A DNA stretch of 13,845 bases from Byssothecium circinans (Eukaryota; Ascomycota; Dothideomycetes; Pleosporales; Massarinaceae). Positions 10,639 through 13,845 of this stretch are shown in pieces. The position numbers were made by a program, and so were the translations under genes. The stretch's first letter is position 1. Each line of letters opens with the position of its first letter. Where the stretch lies: the NCBI GenBank assembly GCA_010015675.1, contig ML977039.1, positions 1 to 13,845 of the forward strand. Reading direction: 5' to 3'. The notes beneath the pieces are model-generated. The model was not told the DNA's origin. It did no database searches and saw only the letters and a list, made by a program, of their open reading frames with translations.

Positions 10639-13509
10639 TTAGGCTTCTCTGCGTGCGGCGGCTGCGGCCCTTGTTCCCCTGTTGCGCCGCGCCTTGAATG
10701 CGGATGGCATCTGCAAAAATGCGTGCCACTCCTCGCTCACCCGCCGGAACGCTGCCCGCTTGGACTCGGTGCTGAACGTGGCCTCGCTAATTAGCCGCCC
10801 GTATATCAACCCGCTGATGTGGGAACTGTGCCTAGTCTGTAGATTAGCTGCTTCATCTTCCTCCTCCCCCTCGTCATCCTCGTTAGCCTGTACTAACGTC
10901 CGCACGGCTATCTTGCTATTGATGTATTAGTGGTAAATTGCCTTAGTCCTATACCTCTATCCCATGATAGTTACGGGAACGCCTATGTACTCTAACGAAG
11001 CCTTCTAGATGGCGTGCTTAACCTAGTTGCTATTCCATAGCTTAACCGCATGGCCATCTTCTTCTTCATCTTCATCTTCCCCTTCCTCTTCCCCTTCGCC
11101 TCCTACCCTCTGCTGTGAACGGTCATTAGTTGTCTGCTTCTTTCGCTGGGGCATGGTCCATTCCTTCTCTAGCTTAGGTTCCTAAATGTACGCGCTGGAC
11201 TTGACCTCCTCGCTACCTAATATGCGTTCCATCTTTTCCGCGAACGGCAGTGTGAACCATAAATAATACACCATTAACTCACCTACTTCACGCGGCAAAT
11301 ATTGGTGGATCACCTTAGTGCTCCCTAACTACCTAATGTTTTTATAGTACATGGTCACATATACCACTAACCCACCTTTAATAAAAATCCCCTGATTCTC
11401 TCTATTTGCGCTGTTCTTATACTGGATCGTCACTAGCTCGGTTCCTCATGCTAGTGACCCCCCTATCATGTGCACTAATGCTGCTAACTCTTGCTAGAAC
11501 TCCCTTATAGCTTATTAGTATGCCTTAATCTAGTCTTGGTTCCATACCACGGACCTGCCAACGGCTATGGCCGCTCTAGTCGCTATTCTGTCAATGAACT
11601 CCCTTATTAACTATAGCTCATTAATTAACCGCTGCTCTAACCATGTTAGGGGAAACTCCGCATTGATGGCATCTATGTTACGGGCATCTTCTATGAAACT
11701 CTATCCTATTTTCTACTCGGCTAGGTTGTCCACCAACCTGTCCCAATGGATTTTAGGTAATGCGGTAGTGCCTAGTACGACGCTGCCCTCCTTATTAACT
11801 TGTAATAGCATTAACGCCTCTATTAATTGCCTCTGCGTGCTAGCAACTATGCTATGGATCATTAACCGCAACTGTGGCATGCTGAAGCAGATATTGCCGT
11901 ATAATAATGTATTATCTACCTAATCTACTACGCCTTCTGCGCTGAAACTGTACCAGATCTTCATCCCATATGCCTTCAACCGCTGGATAGCGTCGATGGG
12001 AGTCAGCTCACCATTATACTTAGTCAACGTTATAAAGTGGTTAGCCATTTCCTTTATAAAGTAGAAATGGCTAGGTGCCATGTCTTCCGCATCCTGCTAA
12101 CTCTACCCTTCTGCCTCTAACTTAGCTCTACGGACCTTGCGCATCTGCGTTAACTAGTACAACACCAACATGCGCGACACATTGATGACGGCGGCTTGCT
12201 TAGGCGTGTATAGCAACAGTATCATCCACCTATAGTTAGCGTTAATCCCTAGCATAGCCATGGCGCTAATCAACGTACTACTATACTCGTTATCTCCTAG
12301 TTCATGGTCTAGCAACTATAATACAAACTTTAACACCTATTCCTCTAGCTCTTCTTCTTGTTCTGCGTTGAATCCGTCGTCGCTGTCGGACTTAGAAAAC
12401 TAATCATCCCCGTCCTCGTCCTCGTCTCACCCTACTATAGCTTTGATTTTTTATAATGGCCTTTCCTGCTGGGCGGTTAAACGGTATGGTAGCTTCCTAC
12501 TTTAGACCTTATGCTCTTTATCCGCGCTAATCTTAGGCAGCTTATAGGTCTACTAAATGTACTATATAATCTCTAACCACCACCCGCTGTACTTAACCAT
12601 GGTCTTGCCCGTCTACCATGCGTTAAATGGCTTCTCGTTAGTAATGCCGCCCACCTTACGCTAGTTAATGTAGTTCATGGCCGCTAACCCTACTATAGTA
12701 GACCGCGATGACTACTAGGCCTTATAGATGACTATCTGTAATGCCTAATACACCTTGTTTAACGCCTTCTCTCTAGGCCTTGGCTTCTAGACGGTAGTCA
12801 ACAGCTAACTGTAGTCTAAGCCCTTTAAATGTTTCACCCACCCAGCGCGGTCTAGATACGCGTTAAATATGTACTAGTCTTAGTCAGCGTTAATATGGTC
12901 CTGCTACCTCTTCCTAGAAAGCTCTATATTAGTGGTCGCCTGGCTTAATGACATAGTAATAGCTTGCTAGATGTCCTTATCCTTATCCCTATGGTTAGGT
13001 CTATGCTGGTTTTGCTTAGGCTCGCTGACTATAAATGGCTTACCTAGATAGCCCGCGGGCTAGAACTTCTAGTATGACACCCCTTCTATCTACATGATGG
13101 GATGCTCTAGCTGCTAGCCTTTGCTAGGTCGGCCTCACTTCCTTGTGTTCTACTAGCCGTGCTCGGACCAGCAATAGTTCTAGATATCTTATATGGTATG
13201 ATATATGCGACTGCACGCTTAATTACTAGCTATAGACCCTATGCACATGAATCTATCCTTGTATACTTCTAGGTAGGGGATGGGCCTAGATTTAGGCTTA
13301 GGAAACACGACTTCATCTTCTGTAGTCGCCTATTAACGGAATGATCCAGCGGCTAAAACTACTTTCTAGCGCGTCTTTAGGGTGAATTCCTTATGCTTAC
13401 GGTCTAGGTGGGTACGCAACTGGGACCATACCACGGCATGATGGTGGGTCTTACAAATAGCAACGCGATATGCCCACGAATATTCAAAAATACTGTTTAA
13501 CTACTCCAT
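10639..13509 (-). pseudogene. Unit C: A-type recombinase-like/helicase gene truncated before the helicase domain
   Basis: One frame of 957 codons from the ATG at 13507-13509 to TAA at 10639-10641, without net frameshift and with about 51 in-frame stops (about 48 TAG/TAA, 3 TGA). It is clearly paralogous to unit A over its whole length: a MEQL start, zinc-finger-like C19/H34/H39, shared stretches such as LISAMAMLGI, YTPKQAAV, QRLKAYGMKIWY, SFIEDARN, TIQYKNSAN, EPKLEK and TKAIY. In the recombinase-like region the Arg box codon is TGA (11446-11448, residue 688; CGA in A), and the second box has Tyr853 where A has His855, so the site is doubly damaged. The match to A ends after WHAFLQMPSAFKARR-like residues, about 170 nt before Walker A would appear. 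Many stops fall at the same positions as in A. It probably lost its 3' half when unit B was joined. Confidence 0.9.
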
Positions 13510-13735
13510 GCTGCTGGGTTAGCTCTATACAACGTGATTTTGGTGATGGTAGTGGTGTCGCTGGCTTTACTTACGCGCGCATGGGTTGCTATTATAAATA
13601 TCAACCCCCTAGCACTTCCACCTATATTGCTCGCGAGCCTAACGTTAGATTATTACATGGAAACCTATGCTGGATTCGCCGTGTCGCGTTGCACCAGGCT
13701 GTAAAATTGCAGCCTTGACTTCCGTTGTTTTGGAC
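13510..13735 (-). other. Leader of unit C
   Basis: Non-coding stretch upstream of C. On the minus strand it contains TATTTATA at 13593-13600, about 85 bp before the ATG, comparable in position to the TATA box of unit A. A small inverted repeat, AGGCTG/CAGCCT, lies at 13696-13715. A + strand reading frame here (13470-13718) shows no recognisable protein and is not called. Confidence 0.5.
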
Positions 13736-13829
13736 CCTATCTGGTTTTTTGAAGTTCGTAAATCAGATAGGCCCCTGTATTTCAGCGCGCACGGTGCACC
13801 TAAAAACCAGATTGAGTCTATCTGATTTT
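13736..13829. repeat. Two-hairpin palindromic element at the 5' edge of unit C
   Basis: First hairpin: CCTATCTGGTTT (13736-13747) with AAATCAGATAGG (13760-13771), one mismatch, loop containing TTGAAG. Core: TTCAGCGCGCACGGTGCA (13781-13798), differing from the unit A core at one base. Second hairpin: AAAACCAGAT (13803-13812) with ATCTGATTTT (13820-13829), one mismatch. All four arms are versions of ATCTGRTTT, while in unit A all four are versions of ATCYATTT. The order and the spacing from first hairpin to core match those upstream of A. The window ends 16 bp further on, so the sequence joined to its outer edge cannot be seen. Confidence 0.85.
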
Positions 13830-13845
13830 CGCATTGTAGGATAGG

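Noticed and set aside
11501..11520. Apparent 1-base deletion in unit C relative to A
   Set aside because: On rechecking the bases, the two copies have the same spacing here and the frame continues.
11567..11923. 118-codon + strand reading frame
   Set aside because: It lies antisense to the well-supported frame of unit C and has no recognisable protein features; a shadow of the minus-strand gene.
1905..13509. Reassignment of TAA/TAG to glutamine, making all three genes functional
   Set aside because: Stops do fall mainly at Gln positions and frames are intact, but the same CAG-to-TAG depletion is present in all frames and on the opposite strand (TAG far exceeds CAG on the + strand). TGA also occurs at Arg codons, and conserved catalytic residues are lost. 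Finding suppressor-type tRNA-Gln genes or in-frame TAG/TAA in single-copy housekeeping genes would reopen it.
6871..13728. CAACGGAAGT in the A leader matching ACTTCCGTTG in the C leader in opposite orientation
   Set aside because: Only ten bases with no extended similarity or matching position; likely chance.

Overview
The window looks like the end of a filamentous-ascomycete (Pezizomycotina) chromosome. The + strand starts at the telomere side with about 0.9 kb of a 25-bp minisatellite whose best units carry CCCTAACCCT. It continues through a tract that is almost free of G on the + strand, and then enters three head-to-tail copies of a large telomere-linked-helicase-type gene, all on the minus strand and all reading toward the telomere. 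No tRNA, rRNA, CRISPR array or ordinary housekeeping gene was seen.

Layout: 1-880, 25-bp minisatellite with telomere words. 880-1904, pyrimidine-rich low-complexity tract (9 G in positions 1-1920). 1905-6767 (-), unit A, the only full-length copy: N-terminal zinc-finger-like region, large middle region, tyrosine-recombinase-like region, RecQ-type helicase and C-terminal Cys-containing region. 6768-7183, leader of A with a TATA box, two telobox words and a two-hairpin element. 7184-10273 (-), unit B, a different subfamily of the same kind of gene, cut off inside its helicase domain. 10274-10638, leader of B with a different hairpin. 10639-13509 (-), unit C, a close relative of A, cut off just before its helicase domain. 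13510-13845, leader of C, ending in a second copy of A's two-hairpin element.

All three genes hold one reading frame over thousands of bases with no net frameshift, but each is interrupted by roughly 40-70 in-frame stops. Almost all of these are TAG or TAA, where glutamine (sometimes tryptophan) is expected. The same change (CAG to TAG) is seen on both strands and in every frame, so I read it as a repeat-induced-point-mutation-like (RIP-like) footprint with a narrow CAG/CAA context and not as a changed genetic code. The genes are therefore called pseudogenes.

The most interesting structure is at the unit boundaries. At both boundaries visible here, recognisable sequence of the cut-off helicase gene stops about 10-15 bp from the outer edge of a palindromic element that belongs to the next unit. 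In units A and C this element keeps its loop and core sequences while its paired arms have changed together. With a recombinase-like region joined to a helicase in each unit, this suggests a mobile or end-capturing subtelomeric unit whose 5' end is a structured DNA element. The mobility model is inference; the repeats, junctions and paired arms are visible in the sequence.
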